Positions 1 to 10,035 of a DNA stretch of 64,000 nt are shown piece by piece. Each line of letters opens with the position of its first letter. The first letter of the stretch is position 1. The position numbers were made by a program, and so were the translations under genes. This DNA is from Kaistella antarctica (GTDB taxonomy: Bacteria; Bacteroidota; Bacteroidia; Flavobacteriales; Weeksellaceae), in NCBI RefSeq assembly GCF_900109615.1, contig NZ_FOIX01000003.1:62001-126000 (forward strand). The letters run 5' to 3'. The notes under the pieces are model-generated. The model made no database searches. It worked only from the letters and a program-made list of their open reading frames with translations, and had not been told where the DNA came from.

Positions 1-413
<413 letters not shown>

Positions 414-1400
414 TTAGATTGACAGAATTTCTGAAATTTTAAGTAAATCCTGATTGAGTTCATTGTGTTTTTTTACCGCTTCTTCTATTAAAGTGTAAAC
501 GATTGTGTTGGACTGCATTCCGACCATAACATTGGTTCTGCCTTCCATTAATCCAATCACTGCACTATATCCTAATCTGCTGGCTAAGACTCGATCTGCG
601 CAACTTGGCGAGCCACCTCTTTGGATGTGACCTAAAACGGCCACGCGGATATCATAACTTGGAAAACCATTTTGGGTTGCTTTTGCAATATCGTAAATGC
701 TTCCCAATTTCTCCCCTTCTGCGACAACTACGATACTTGAAGCTTTGCCAGCTTTCTCGGCTCTTTCGAACGTGGCAAAAAGTTCTTCAATACTGTCTTT
801 TTTTTCTGGAATTAAAATACCGATTGCTCCTGTAGCTAAGCCACTGTTTAAAGCGATGAATCCCGCATCACGTCCCATTACTTCCACAAAAAATATTCTG
901 TTGTGCGAAGTTGCAGTATCTCTGATTTTATCGATGGCTTCCATCGCGGTATTCAAAGCAGTGTCGTATCCAATCGTATTATCAGTACCGAAAATATCAT
1001 TGTCAACCGTTGCTGGAACTCCAATAACGCTGATTCCGTATTCTTCGCAAAAAGTTTGGGCACCTTTGAAAGTTCCGTCTCCACCGATACAAACCATTCC
1101 ATCGATTTCATGCTTGATACAATTGTCAAAAGCTTTTCTTCTTCCCGCGGCTGTTTTGAAATCCAGGGATCGGGCTGATTTTAGAATCGTACCTCCTGCG
1201 GTAATTATATTTTTAACGGATCGAGGTCCCATTCTGGTAAAGTCGTCATTGATTAGACCATTGAACCCCTCTCTTACTCCGTAACATTCTATTTTGTAGT
1301 GACTAGCTGTTCTTACGACCGCTCTCAAAGCTGCATTCATTCCGGGCGCATCTCCGCCTGACGTGAGAACCACAATCTTTTTCACTGCACTTTCTTCCAT
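414..1400 (-). CDS. pfkA: ATP-dependent 6-phosphofructokinase
   Basis: Phosphorylates fructose-6-phosphate to fructose-1,6-bisphosphate, the committed step of glycolysis. The 328-residue product has the usual PfkA length. Visible motifs are the N-terminal TSGGDAPGMNA loop, GGDGT at residues 106-110 (a Gly at this site goes with ATP rather than pyrophosphate as donor), and TVDND at 131-135 with catalytic Asp133. An upstream in-frame GTG at 1418 would add six residues, but it lies inside the promoter -7 box (1418-1425), so the ATG at 1400 is chosen. The gap gene follows closely, giving a glycolytic operon. Confidence 0.95.
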   Translation of the reverse strand: MEESAVKKIVVLTSGGDAPGMNAALRAVVRTASHYKIECYGVREGFNGLINDDFTRMGPRSVKNIITAGGTILKSARSLDFKTAAGRRKAFDNCIKHEIDGMVCIGGDGTFKGAQTFCEEYGISVIGVPATVDNDIFGTDNTIGYDTALNTAMEAIDKIRDTATSHNRIFFVEVMGRDAGFIALNSGLATGAIGILIPEKKDSIEELFATFERAEKAGKASSIVVVAEGEKLGSIYDIAKATQNGFPSYDIRVAVLGHIQRGGSPSCADRVLASRLGYSAVIGLMEGRTNVMVGMQSNTIVYTLIEEAVKKHNELNQDLLKISEILSI

Positions 1401-1417
1401 AGTTAAAAATTTCAGCA

Positions 1418-1425
1418 CAAAATTA
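1418..1425 (-). promoter_or_regulatory. Bacteroidota -7 promoter element for pfkA-gap
   Basis: TAATTTTG on the minus strand matches the TAnnTTTG consensus of the primary sigma factor of this phylum. It ends 17 bases before the pfkA ATG. No well-spaced -33 TTTG is seen. It argues against the upstream GTG start. Confidence 0.6.
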
Positions 1426-1520
1426 CGAAATCTCTATCAATTATGTAAGGCTTTATGATATGAGATTTAATGGGTATTAGGATTTCCAGGAATAACGTCT
1501 TTTCATTAATAAAAGTTCAT

Positions 1521-1550
1521 TTTGCTTTTGGTTTAAAATTCCTAAATTTG
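1521..1550 (+). promoter_or_regulatory. TTTG-N18-TAAATTTG promoter of the 118-aa protein gene
   Basis: TTTG at 1521-1524 is followed 18 bp later by TAAATTTG at 1543-1550. This is a full -33/-7 pair. Only four bases (caaa) separate the -7 box from the ATG at 1555, so the transcript is predicted to be leaderless or nearly so. Confidence 0.65.
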
Positions 1551-1554
1551 CAAA

Positions 1555-1911
1555 ATGTTGAGGAACAGAGAAAGTCAGAAATTTTTAGCATCGCTTTTTG
1601 CAGCGGTCTATCTTTTCGTTGCTTTATTTTCTCAAAGTTTCCACGATCATGGAAGTGCAGAAGTTTTTAAAGATTTTCATTTTACAAAAGTTGAAAAAAC
1701 GTTTAGTAATTCTTCCGAACTTGGTCATTACGCAGATTGTCTTTCCTGTCATATTTTGCATGAAGGAAAATATGCAGGTTCTCAGGAGTTTTCCTTTTCC
1801 GCTATTTCACTTAAAGGTTCTCACTTAGAAATTTTTACGAATGAAAAGGCCTTTGTCAAACTTTCACTCTTCAATTTTCATTTACGCGGTCCGCCTGCAC
1901 TTTTCATTTAA
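1555..1911 (+). CDS. Small His/Cys-rich protein with a CXXCH motif
   Basis: Protein of 118 residues that I do not recognise as a named family. Residues about 9-28 form one hydrophobic segment, which may be an uncleaved signal or membrane anchor. After it come His30, His32 and His42, then a cluster HYADCLSCHILH (58-69) holding a CXXCH motif (C62, C65, H66). CXXCH can bind c-type heme, but the surrounding histidines also fit binding of Zn or Cu. The gene sits 89 bp ahead of a TonB-dependent receptor with no terminator between, so a role in the same metal or cofactor uptake system is likely but inferred. The start is fixed by the promoter just in front of it. Confidence 0.7.
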   Translation: MLRNRESQKFLASLFAAVYLFVALFSQSFHDHGSAEVFKDFHFTKVEKTFSNSSELGHYADCLSCHILHEGKYAGSQEFSFSAISLKGSHLEIFTNEKAFVKLSLFNFHLRGPPALFI

Positions 1912-2000
1912 AAACAGCTCTATTTTTTCGAAAGGAATATTAAAGAATTGATTTTCAGTTTTTAAAATATTCTTGTTTTTTATTCTTAAACTAAATATAA

Positions 2001-4385
2001 ATGAAATTTACCTTAAATATCATCGCAATCTTATTTGGGTTGCTATTCACAAACGCACAAACAACGTTTACAGTCGAAGGAAAAGTGATTGATTTCCACG
2101 ACAAAGTTCCTTTGAAAGAGGCCAAAATTACCATCGGAACATTAACTCAGATTTCAGATTCCAAAGGGAATTTTATTTTCAAAGCCGTTCCAAAAGGAAA
2201 CTACACGCTTATCGCAAACCACCCAGATTGTGATGCCGTTACGGAAGATCTCAATGTTAATAAAGATTTAGAGATTACATTACAACTGGAACATCACATT
2301 GAAGAGATTGAAACCATTACGCTGCACGGAACGCATAAAAATGCTAATTCTTTAATCGTAAAATCGTTGGATAGAAGTGCAATTGACCGAAATTCGACGG
2401 AGAATTTAGGAAACATCTTATCCAGTATTTCGGGTGTTGGCGCTTTGAAAAGTGGAAATAACATCGCGAAACCTATTATACACGGACTGTACGGGAGTCG
2501 TGTTCCGATTATTAATAACGGCGTAAAAATGGCCGAACAGGAATGGGGCGTTGAACATGCGCCCAATATTGACGTTAACCAATTTGATCATATTGATGTG
2601 ATTAAGGGAGCCTCAGCTTTAAAATATGGAAGTGACGCCATCGGCGGCGTGGTGGTTTTGGAACCTCACATTTTTAAAAGAAAAGATACCATTCAGGGAA
2701 GTGCTAATCTTTCAGGAATCTCAAATGGTCAAGGAATCGGACTTGGAATCAATTTATTAAAAACCTGGGAAAATGGTTGGGCCATAAAAACGACGGGTGG
2801 CTTTAAAAAATTAGGTGACCTGAAAACGCCTGATTACCATTTAATGAATACTGGTTTGCAAAATCAATCCTTCAGTTTTACGGTTCAGAATAACACTTTC
2901 TTACAGGGGATTTCTTTTGATTACAGCGTGACTGATTCTGAAATTGGAATTTACAGAGGTTCTGACTTAGGGAATTTAGAAGATTTTTATAAAGCTTTAA
3001 CGTCGAATATTCCGATTTACCAACGAGACTTTTCTTACAAGATAAATAATCCGAAGCAAGATGTTCAGCATCATATCGCCAAGATTTCTGCTTTTAAAAG
3101 GTTTGAAAATCTGGGAAAACTGTCGTTCGATTATAACTTTCAATACAATCATAGAAATGAATACGATGTGAGAAGAGGCGAATTGGCGCAGATCCCATCT
3201 TTGGATTTGGAATTATTTACGAATCAAATGAATATCAATGATTTTATCGAGCGACAGTTCTGGAGTTTAGAAACAGGCATCGATTTAAAATACCAGTTTA
3301 ATTATTCGACACCGGAGACGCAAGCCAGAAGATTGGTTCCAAATTATGATCAATATGCCGGCGGACTTTATTCTGTTTTCAAATATAAGTTGACCCCGAA
3401 GTTAAATGCAGAAGCTGGATTGAGATATGATGTTGCAAAATATGAAGTCAAGAAATGGTATGATTTAAGCGACTGGGAAAATCTGTACGCCGAAGACTTT
3501 TCTGAGTTCTATGTGAAAACTGACGGCAACCGCGTTTTTACCAAACCCCATTTAACTTTCAAGAATTTGTCATTTAATGCAGGAATAGATTATCAGCCTT
3601 CGAAAAATTTAGATATCAAATTGAATTATGCGAAAGTTGGAAGAACACCGAATGTTGCAGAACTTTTTGCAGATGGATTGCATCATTCTGCGGCGATTAT
3701 TGAAGTTGGAAATATGGGCATTAAGAATGAAGATGGAAACCAATTCAATTTAAATATCGATGGAAAACTGAATATTCTTGATGGTCTAAGAGTGACTGTG
3801 AATCCTTATTTATTCGTCACTAAAAATTTCATTACTGAAGTTCCGACCGGAATTCAGAATACGATACGTGGCGTTTTCCCGGTGTGGTCTTATCAGCAAA
3901 TCGATGCAAAAATGTATGGATTAGATGTTGACGCGCAGTTGAAATTGAATGACTATTTTGAATATCGAGGAAATTTCTCTTACATCAACGGTGAAGATCA
4001 AACCAACAATCAACCATTAATAATGATGGTTCCAACGAATTTTGCAAACAGTCTGGAATTCAAAAATGAAGAATGGAAAAATTTCTATTTTAAAGTTCAG
4101 CAGCAAACGTTCTTACAGCAAAAACGATTTCCCGTTTACAATCCAACCATTAATATTTTCGAAAACGGAGTAGAGGTTGAAAAGACTTTAGATCTTTCTA
4201 CGCCGCCGCCGACTTATACTTTGTGGAGTGTACAAACTGGTTTCAACTTTAATAAACATTTTTCTGCAGGATTAAATGTGACCAATCTTTTTGATACCAA
4301 TTACAAAGATTACCTAAACAGAATGCGCTATTTCTCTTACGAAACGGGCCGTAATATTATTTTCAATATTAAATATAACTTCTAA
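2001..4385 (+). CDS. TonB-dependent outer-membrane receptor
   Basis: Active-transport porin of 794 residues. Order of parts: signal peptide (about 1-19, ending TNAQ), carboxypeptidase-regulatory-like beta-sandwich (about 24-105), plug domain (about 115-225, with the conserved stretch IDVIKGASALKYGSDAIGG), then a 22-strand-type barrel ending in YNF, the usual C-terminal aromatic. Plug features such as KPIIHGLYGSRVPIINNG recall ZnuD/CirA-like receptors for metals or metal complexes. The substrate cannot be read from sequence; the His-rich protein upstream and the lipoprotein 12 bp downstream make a metal or metallo-cofactor the best guess. Energy would come from TonB-ExbBD, which is not in the window. 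Confidence 0.9.
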   Translation: MKFTLNIIAILFGLLFTNAQTTFTVEGKVIDFHDKVPLKEAKITIGTLTQISDSKGNFIFKAVPKGNYTLIANHPDCDAVTEDLNVNKDLEITLQLEHHIEEIETITLHGTHKNANSLIVKSLDRSAIDRNSTENLGNILSSISGVGALKSGNNIAKPIIHGLYGSRVPIINNGVKMAEQEWGVEHAPNIDVNQFDHIDVIKGASALKYGSDAIGGVVVLEPHIFKRKDTIQGSANLSGISNGQGIGLGINLLKTWENGWAIKTTGGFKKLGDLKTPDYHLMNTGLQNQSFSFTVQNNTFLQGISFDYSVTDSEIGIYRGSDLGNLEDFYKALTSNIPIYQRDFSYKINNPKQDVQHHIAKISAFKRFENLGKLSFDYNFQYNHRNEYDVRRGELAQIPSLDLELFTNQMNINDFIERQFWSLETGIDLKYQFNYSTPETQARRLVPNYDQYAGGLYSVFKYKLTPKLNAEAGLRYDVAKYEVKKWYDLSDWENLYAEDFSEFYVKTDGNRVFTKPHLTFKNLSFNAGIDYQPSKNLDIKLNYAKVGRTPNVAELFADGLHHSAAIIEVGNMGIKNEDGNQFNLNIDGKLNILDGLRVTVNPYLFVTKNFITEVPTGIQNTIRGVFPVWSYQQIDAKMYGLDVDAQLKLNDYFEYRGNFSYINGEDQTNNQPLIMMVPTNFANSLEFKNEEWKNFYFKVQQQTFLQQKRFPVYNPTINIFENGVEVEKTLDLSTPPPTYTLWSVQTGFNFNKHFSAGLNVTNLFDTNYKDYLNRMRYFSYETGRNIIFNIKYNF

Positions 4386-4397
4386 AATTCTTTAAAA

Positions 4398-4955
4398 ATG
4401 AAATCATTAATTAACCTAAAATATATCTTCTTTTTATTAATTACTGTGTTTGCAATCAGCTGCAGCCGCGCTGATGAAGATGAAGATGTTCTTTCCCAAG
4501 AAGATATTTCAAATATTATTCTCAATGTTAAAGACGAGACAACGGGAATAACTCAAACGTACAATTACACCGTTAATTCAACAACAAATCCGGAAATTAA
4601 ACTGACTGATGGAAAAATTTATACCGTCAATGCAGTTTTCTTGAATGGAAACGAAGATGAAACCGAAAGCATTAAAGAAGCGAAAGATGAACATTTCATC
4701 TTATTCAATTTTCAGAATTCCAATATTAATTTGGAAAGAATCGACGATGAGTCTTCGACCCGAACTGATGGAAACAAAGTGGGACTTTCAACAAATTGGA
4801 CGGTCATCAAAGCCAAAAACGGAATAAATCCGCAATTGGTTCTAACCGTAATTCACGACCCTGTCTCGGTTAGTGAAGTAAAAAACGACAGCGAGTTCGG
4901 TTCTGTAATCGGTGGTGAAACCGATGCGATGGCGACTTATGGTATTTCTAATTAA
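4398..4955 (+). CDS. Lipoprotein partner of the TonB-dependent receptor
   Basis: Protein of 185 residues with a lipobox (FAISC, lipidated Cys22) followed at once by an acidic run ADEDED. Acidic residues right after the Cys resemble the lipoprotein export signal that sends lipoproteins to the cell surface in Flavobacteriia. No named domain is recognised. The ATG is 12 bp after the receptor stop, so the genes are translationally close and surely co-transcribed. Lipoproteins in this position usually act as surface substrate-binding partners of the receptor, but that role is inferred from context only. Confidence 0.75.
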   Translation: MKSLINLKYIFFLLITVFAISCSRADEDEDVLSQEDISNIILNVKDETTGITQTYNYTVNSTTNPEIKLTDGKIYTVNAVFLNGNEDETESIKEAKDEHFILFNFQNSNINLERIDDESSTRTDGNKVGLSTNWTVIKAKNGINPQLVLTVIHDPVSVSEVKNDSEFGSVIGGETDAMATYGISN

Positions 4956-4971
4956 TTTCCAGTTAACTCAA

Positions 4972-4997
4972 AAAAAGTTAAGGAAAGTTAACTTTTT
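4972..4997 (+). terminator. AT-rich hairpin after the receptor operon
   Basis: AAAAAGTTAA and TTAACTTTTT pair perfectly over 10 bp with a 6-nt loop, 17 bp past the lipoprotein stop. The stem is AT-rich and thus weak, but it ends in a T run. It could end the receptor operon or act as a binding palindrome ahead of tig. Confidence 0.45.
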
Positions 4998-5028
4998 GAT
5001 CCTTTAAAAATAATCAAAAAAAAATTGC

Positions 5029-5036
5029 TATTTTTG
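5029..5036 (+). promoter_or_regulatory. -7 promoter element for tig
   Basis: TATTTTTG fits TAnnTTTG and lies 25 bases ahead of the trigger factor ATG. No clear -33 element at the right distance. Confidence 0.55.
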
Positions 5037-5061
5037 CAACCTAAATTTTCAATACATTACA

Positions 5062-6396
5062 ATGAACGTTACAGCGACCAACCATGACGAAGTAAGTGCG
5101 TTACTTACCGTTACTTTAGATAAGTCAGATTACAAAGAGAAAGTTGAAAAACAACTAATCAACTATGCAAAAAATGCACAAGTTCCTGGATTTAGAAAAG
5201 GGAAAGTGCCATTGAGCATGGTAAGAAAGCAATATGAAGCAGGAATCGCTTTTGAAGAAATCAACAAACAGGTTTCTGAAGGTTTGAACAACTACGTGAC
5301 TGAAAAGAAATTGAGATTGGTAGGTCAGCCGGTTCCACAACCAGTTGAGGAAATGGATCACAACGCAGAACAACTTTCAGTTGGATTCGAAGTTGGCTAC
5401 GAGCCAGATTTCACTATTGATTTGGCAAAATATGAAGCACCTCATTATAAAGTAGAAGCTTCTGATAAAGAAATTAACCAGAGCATCGAAAATATGCAGA
5501 AGCGTTTCGCTGAGCAAGTTCCTCAGGAGGAAATCGGTGATGATACGACTGTCGCTGTAGAAATTACGCAAGTTGTTGAAGAAGGAGCAGAAGGTGAGCA
5601 CAACCACGCGCCAAAGCAAATCAGTGTTGATATTGCTAAAAAAGTTGCTTTCGACTTGATTAAAGGTTTGAAAAAAGACGAGTCTTTGAAAGTATCTAAA
5701 GCAGATTTAGAGAAAAACGAAGAATTGGCGAAAGAATTAAGTTTCAGCAAAGAAGAAGTGGAGCAGTTACACCACGATCAAATCGAGGTTACGGTGAAAG
5801 AATTCTTCAAACTAAACTTAGCAGAACTAAACCAAGAACTTTTTGATAAAGTTTATGGCGAAGGAACCATCAAGACTGAAGAAGAATTGAAAGCGAAAGT
5901 AAAAGCTGAATTGGATGAATACTTCCAACAAAATGCTGATGTTCATTTCGTAAATAAAGTATTGGCTCAAATCAACGAGAAAGAAGAAGTGAAACTTCCT
6001 GAGACTTTCTTGATCAAATGGTTGGTTTTCAGCAATGAAAACGTGAAAACTGAAGAGCAAGCAAAAGAAATTTTAGAAACAGAAAAAAATCAGTTGAAAT
6101 ATCAAATCCTTGAAGGGAAATTGATGAACGACAACGAGATTACTTTGGACTACGCTGATGTTTTAGGACAAGCTGAGCAATTGGTAAGAAATCAATTGGC
6201 TATGTATGGAATTCACCATTTACCAGATGAAGAAGTACAGAAGTATGCTGCTGATATGTTGAAAGATCAAGAGCAAGTTCGACAGATTTCTTCGGAAGTT
6301 GGAATGGCAAAATTGAAAGATGTTATTTTAGAAAAAGCAACTAAGAAAGAAACCAAAATTTCTCACGATGAGTTTTTGGAAGAATTGAAAAAGTAG
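5062..6396 (+). CDS. tig: Trigger factor, ribosome-associated chaperone
   Basis: Folding chaperone that docks at the ribosome exit tunnel and shields nascent chains. The product is 444 residues, normal for the family. The ribosome-binding signature GFRKGKVP is visible at about residues 46-53 in the N-terminal domain. The middle region (about 140-240) is where a FKBP-type isomerase domain sits in Proteobacteria; here it is poorly recognisable, as is common in Bacteroidota. The C-terminal half is a long charged helical region forming the chaperone arms. It has its own promoter and a strong terminator, so it is a single-gene unit. Confidence 0.93.
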   Translation: MNVTATNHDEVSALLTVTLDKSDYKEKVEKQLINYAKNAQVPGFRKGKVPLSMVRKQYEAGIAFEEINKQVSEGLNNYVTEKKLRLVGQPVPQPVEEMDHNAEQLSVGFEVGYEPDFTIDLAKYEAPHYKVEASDKEINQSIENMQKRFAEQVPQEEIGDDTTVAVEITQVVEEGAEGEHNHAPKQISVDIAKKVAFDLIKGLKKDESLKVSKADLEKNEELAKELSFSKEEVEQLHHDQIEVTVKEFFKLNLAELNQELFDKVYGEGTIKTEEELKAKVKAELDEYFQQNADVHFVNKVLAQINEKEEVKLPETFLIKWLVFSNENVKTEEQAKEILETEKNQLKYQILEGKLMNDNEITLDYADVLGQAEQLVRNQLAMYGIHHLPDEEVQKYAADMLKDQEQVRQISSEVGMAKLKDVILEKATKKETKISHDEFLEELKK

Positions 6397-6416
6397 TTTT
6401 CTCTTTATAAATACAA

Positions 6417-6451
6417 AATCCGTTTCGTTTAATTACGAGACGGATTTTTTT
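6417..6451 (+). terminator. Rho-independent terminator of tig
   Basis: AATCCGTTTCGT pairs with ACGAGACGGATT over 12 positions (one G-T wobble) around a 6-nt loop, followed by a T run. The stem is nearly the same as that of the terminator at 10036-10070. Confidence 0.9.
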
Positions 6452-6591
6452 ATTCATTTAGGTTTTTCTTACGCAGAAGCGGAAATTTTAGACATATTAT
6501 CATTATTAATTGTAACCTTTTAATAATATCAACGACTACTTAAGAACATTTTAAATAAATAATTTTATTTTTAGCCATTGAAAAAAATAAT

Positions 6592-9500
6592 ATGAAGAAA
6601 GTTTTATTAGGTTTTACCGTGTTGATGATGACATTGGGAACCACCTTCGCACAAAACATTCCGGTAGATCCCGCCGTTAGGACAGGAACGCTCGCCAATG
6701 GAATGAAGTACTACATCAAGAAAAATACGAAACCAGAAAAGAAAGTCGAATTTAGACTAGCGATCAACGTGGGTTCTATTTTAGAAGATGACAATCAGAG
6801 AGGTCTTGCTCACTTTATGGAGCATATGAACTTCAATGGAACAAAGAATTTTCCAGACAATAAACTCGTTGACTTTTTACAGTCAATCGGAGTTAAATTT
6901 GGTCAGCATTTAAATGCCTACACCAGTTTTGACGAAACGGTTTATATGTTGCCAGTTCCTTTGGACAAACCCGGAAATCTTGATGCAGGATTGAAGGTAA
7001 TGGAAGATTGGGCTTTTAACGCCACTTTAAGCGATGCCGAAATCAATAAAGAAAGAGGCGTTGTTTTAGAAGAATTAAGAATCGGTTTGGGTCCAGATAA
7101 AAGAATGATGGATCAGTATTTACCGAAGTATTTATACAAATCTCATTACGCTGATCGTTTGCCGATCGGTAAAAAAGATATTCTGGAAAACTTTAAACCA
7201 GAGGTCATCCGTAAATTCCATAAAGATTGGTATCGTCCAAACTTAATGGCTTTGGTGGTTGTTGGAGATATTAATGTTGATGAGGTTGAAAAAAAGATCA
7301 AAGCCAACTTTAGTTCTTACAAAAACCCAACGAACGAAAGAGCAAGACAAAATTTTGACTTGCCCAATCACAAGGAAACTTTAGTAGCGATCGAAAGCGA
7401 TCCAGATGCGACGAATTCTCGCGTGCAGTTCATCATGAAAGATGCTGGGAAAGCAGAACCAGATGTTACTATTCCTCAGTACAATGAAAGTATGGTGAAG
7501 AACCTTGCGGCTACGATGATTAATAATCGTTTGATGGAGATGGTGAACTCTAATAACCCACCTTTCACTTACGGAGTTGTTTATCATGGTGGAACTTATG
7601 CAAGAGGGAAAGAAGCGTTCCAAGGAATGGCTTTAACCAAAGATGGAAAACAATTAGATGGTTTAAAAGTTCTTTTAGAAGAAGTTGAAAGAGCCAGTAA
7701 ATTTGGATTTACCGCAGTTGAATTGGAAAGAGCGAAAGCTCAGATCCTTTCAAATATGGAAAAAACGTATAACAATCGTGATAAAACAGAAAGTGATGCG
7801 TTGGTTGGTGAGTATGTAAAAAGTTTCTTAGAAAACGAACCGATTCCAGGAATCACATGGGAATACAATCAAGCGAAATCATTTTTACCTTCCATTAATT
7901 TAGCGCAAGTAAATGCGATTGTTAAAGGATATGTGAAAGATGACAGTCAAGTTATCGTGATTACAGGTCCGAAGAAAGATGGTTTAGTTCAGCCAACGGA
8001 AAGCCAAGTTTTAAAAGCAATGCAAGAAGTTAAATTGGCGAAACTGACTCCTTATGAAGAGAAAGCGAATATTGCTAATTTGTTGAAACCTTTCAAATCG
8101 ACTGGTAAAATTGTTAAAACGGAAACTGATTCTAAATTAGGAACTACGACGTTAACTTTAAATAATGGCGTAAAAGTAACCTACAAGAAAACCGATTTCA
8201 AAGAAGACGAAATCGTATTCACTGGTAGAAGTTTAGGTGGAAGTTCATTGGTTTCTGATGCTGATTATGTAAAATCTCAATTCGTGTTTCCTGCTTTAGC
8301 AGAAGCCGGAGTTAATGGGTATTCGAAAACAGACATCGGTAATTATTTAGCTGGAAAACAAGTAACAGTTGCGCCTTTCATCGGAAATTTAACAGAAGGA
8401 GTAAATGGGAAAACAACCGCGAAAGATCTGGAAACCGCGATGGAATTGATTTATTCTTACTTCACAGGTTTGAACAATGATCCAGCGTCGTTTACAGCGT
8501 ACAAAGACAAGCAATCTGCCATGACGGCGAATTTACTTTCTAATCCACAATTTTATTTTTCTAATGAATATTCGAAATTCTTACAGCAGAAAAATCCAAG
8601 GTTTACGAACGTTGTTCCGTTAACTGAAGATTGGGCAAAAGCTGATTACAAGAAAGCTTACGACATTTATAAAGAAAGATTCGCCAACGCTGGAAATTTC
8701 CATTTCTATTTTGTTGGAAATCTGGATGAAAATAAGTTGAAAGAATATGCAACTCAATATTTAGGAAGTCTTCCCTCAAAAGGAAAAGCGACCTCATTTA
8801 AAGACAATGGATATCGTGCGATGACCGGAAGCTTTAATAAAGTGTATAAAAAAGGAAAAGATCCGAAAAGTTTAGTGGTGATCAGCTACGCCGGGGAAGC
8901 GCCTTATTCTGAAAAAGAAAGTTTAGCGTTAAGCGCTTTAGGTGAAGTAGCAACCATTAAAGTAATTGAAAAATTACGTGAAGAAGAAAGCGGAATTTAT
9001 GGTGGTGGCGCCAGAGGTGGAATGGTGAAAGTTCCTTATGGAATGTATCAGTTCAGTCTTCAGTTCCCATGTGGTCCAGAGAATGCTGACAAATTGACGA
9101 AAAGTGCAATTGCTGAACTTCAGAAATTTATTGATAAAGGTCCAGAACAAAAAGATCTTGACAAATTTAAAGAAGGAGAATTGAATGACGATAGAGGAAA
9201 CCTGAAAGACAATGGTTATTGGTTATCCAATATTTCTAACTACCAACTAGAAGGTGGTGACCGTTATGAAATCTTAAATTACGATGCGAAATTAAAAGCG
9301 TTGACCGTTAAAGATCTTCAGGATGTTGCCAAGAAATATTTGTCTAAAGATAGAATTGTAGCGACCTTAATGCCAGAAGATGGTTGGGAAGCGAATGTGA
9401 AAAAAGAAGATGCTGCTCCAGCTGTTAAAGCTGCCGTTTCTCCTCAACAAGTAATCGATACTTATGTTGCTGCGATTGGTGGAAAAGCGAAATTAGAAGC

Positions 9501-10014
9501 GGTGAAATCTATTAAATCAAATTCTACCATGATGATGGGTGGAATGGAAATTAAAGTTTCTGAAAAGAAAATGGGCAACAAATCCAAAGCAACTCAAAGC
9601 GTGATGGGTCAAGAATCCATGACTGTTTTTGATGGTGAAAAAGGATATGCAATGCAAGGTGGCCAAAAAATGGATCTTCCAGCTGCGGCAACTGATAAAA
9701 TGAAAACTGCAAAATTGTTTACCGCATTATCAATGGATGCTGCAGATTACACAAGCGTGGAAAAAGTTGCTGAAAACGGAAAGGATTTTTATGTTCTTAC
9801 TGGGAAAGAAGGTAAATCTTATTTCGATACGCAGACAGGTTTGTTGATGAAGTCGACTACACCGCAAGGTGACATGACCATTACAGATTATATGACCGTT
9901 GATGGAATCAAAGTTCCCAAAGCGATGAAGATTTCTGCCATGGGACAAAATATCGATATGACCGTTACTGAATTCGTTTTGAACAAAGATGTTTCAGATG
10001 CTGACTTTAAATAA
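6592..10014 (+). CDS. Periplasmic M16-family zinc peptidase with C-terminal LolA-like domain
   Basis: Large secreted metallopeptidase of 1140 residues. A signal peptide ends near TTFAQ (about residue 21). The inverted zinc motif HXXEH is present as HFMEH at 74-78, with the third ligand probably Glu154 in KERGVVLEE, at the spacing expected for pitrilysins. The first M16 pair is active; the second half (about 500-930) has no HXXEH and is the usual inactive repeat. Residues about 935-1140 form an extra domain (VIDTYVAAIGGKAKLEAVKS onward) that looks like the LolA/outer-membrane-lipoprotein-sorting fold. Substrates are unknown; peptides in the periplasm are likely. It is a single gene between two terminators. 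Confidence 0.9.
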   Translation: MKKVLLGFTVLMMTLGTTFAQNIPVDPAVRTGTLANGMKYYIKKNTKPEKKVEFRLAINVGSILEDDNQRGLAHFMEHMNFNGTKNFPDNKLVDFLQSIGVKFGQHLNAYTSFDETVYMLPVPLDKPGNLDAGLKVMEDWAFNATLSDAEINKERGVVLEELRIGLGPDKRMMDQYLPKYLYKSHYADRLPIGKKDILENFKPEVIRKFHKDWYRPNLMALVVVGDINVDEVEKKIKANFSSYKNPTNERARQNFDLPNHKETLVAIESDPDATNSRVQFIMKDAGKAEPDVTIPQYNESMVKNLAATMINNRLMEMVNSNNPPFTYGVVYHGGTYARGKEAFQGMALTKDGKQLDGLKVLLEEVERASKFGFTAVELERAKAQILSNMEKTYNNRDKTESDALVGEYVKSFLENEPIPGITWEYNQAKSFLPSINLAQVNAIVKGYVKDDSQVIVITGPKKDGLVQPTESQVLKAMQEVKLAKLTPYEEKANIANLLKPFKSTGKIVKTETDSKLGTTTLTLNNGVKVTYKKTDFKEDEIVFTGRSLGGSSLVSDADYVKSQFVFPALAEAGVNGYSKTDIGNYLAGKQVTVAPFIGNLTEGVNGKTTAKDLETAMELIYSYFTGLNNDPASFTAYKDKQSAMTANLLSNPQFYFSNEYSKFLQQKNPRFTNVVPLTEDWAKADYKKAYDIYKERFANAGNFHFYFVGNLDENKLKEYATQYLGSLPSKGKATSFKDNGYRAMTGSFNKVYKKGKDPKSLVVISYAGEAPYSEKESLALSALGEVATIKVIEKLREEESGIYGGGARGGMVKVPYGMYQFSLQFPCGPENADKLTKSAIAELQKFIDKGPEQKDLDKFKEGELNDDRGNLKDNGYWLSNISNYQLEGGDRYEILNYDAKLKALTVKDLQDVAKKYLSKDRIVATLMPEDGWEANVKKEDAAPAVKAAVSPQQVIDTYVAAIGGKAKLEAVKSIKSNSTMMMGGMEIKVSEKKMGNKSKATQSVMGQESMTVFDGEKGYAMQGGQKMDLPAAATDKMKTAKLFTALSMDAADYTSVEKVAENGKDFYVLTGKEGKSYFDTQTGLLMKSTTPQGDMTITDYMTVDGIKVPKAMKISAMGQNIDMTVTEFVLNKDVSDADFK

Positions 10015-10035
10015 TTAAAGTTTCTCATAAAAGAG

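Noticed and set aside
697-1284. Open plus-strand frame of 195 codons
   Set aside because: It lies opposite pfkA, whose protein is fully recognisable; the plus frame has no family features.
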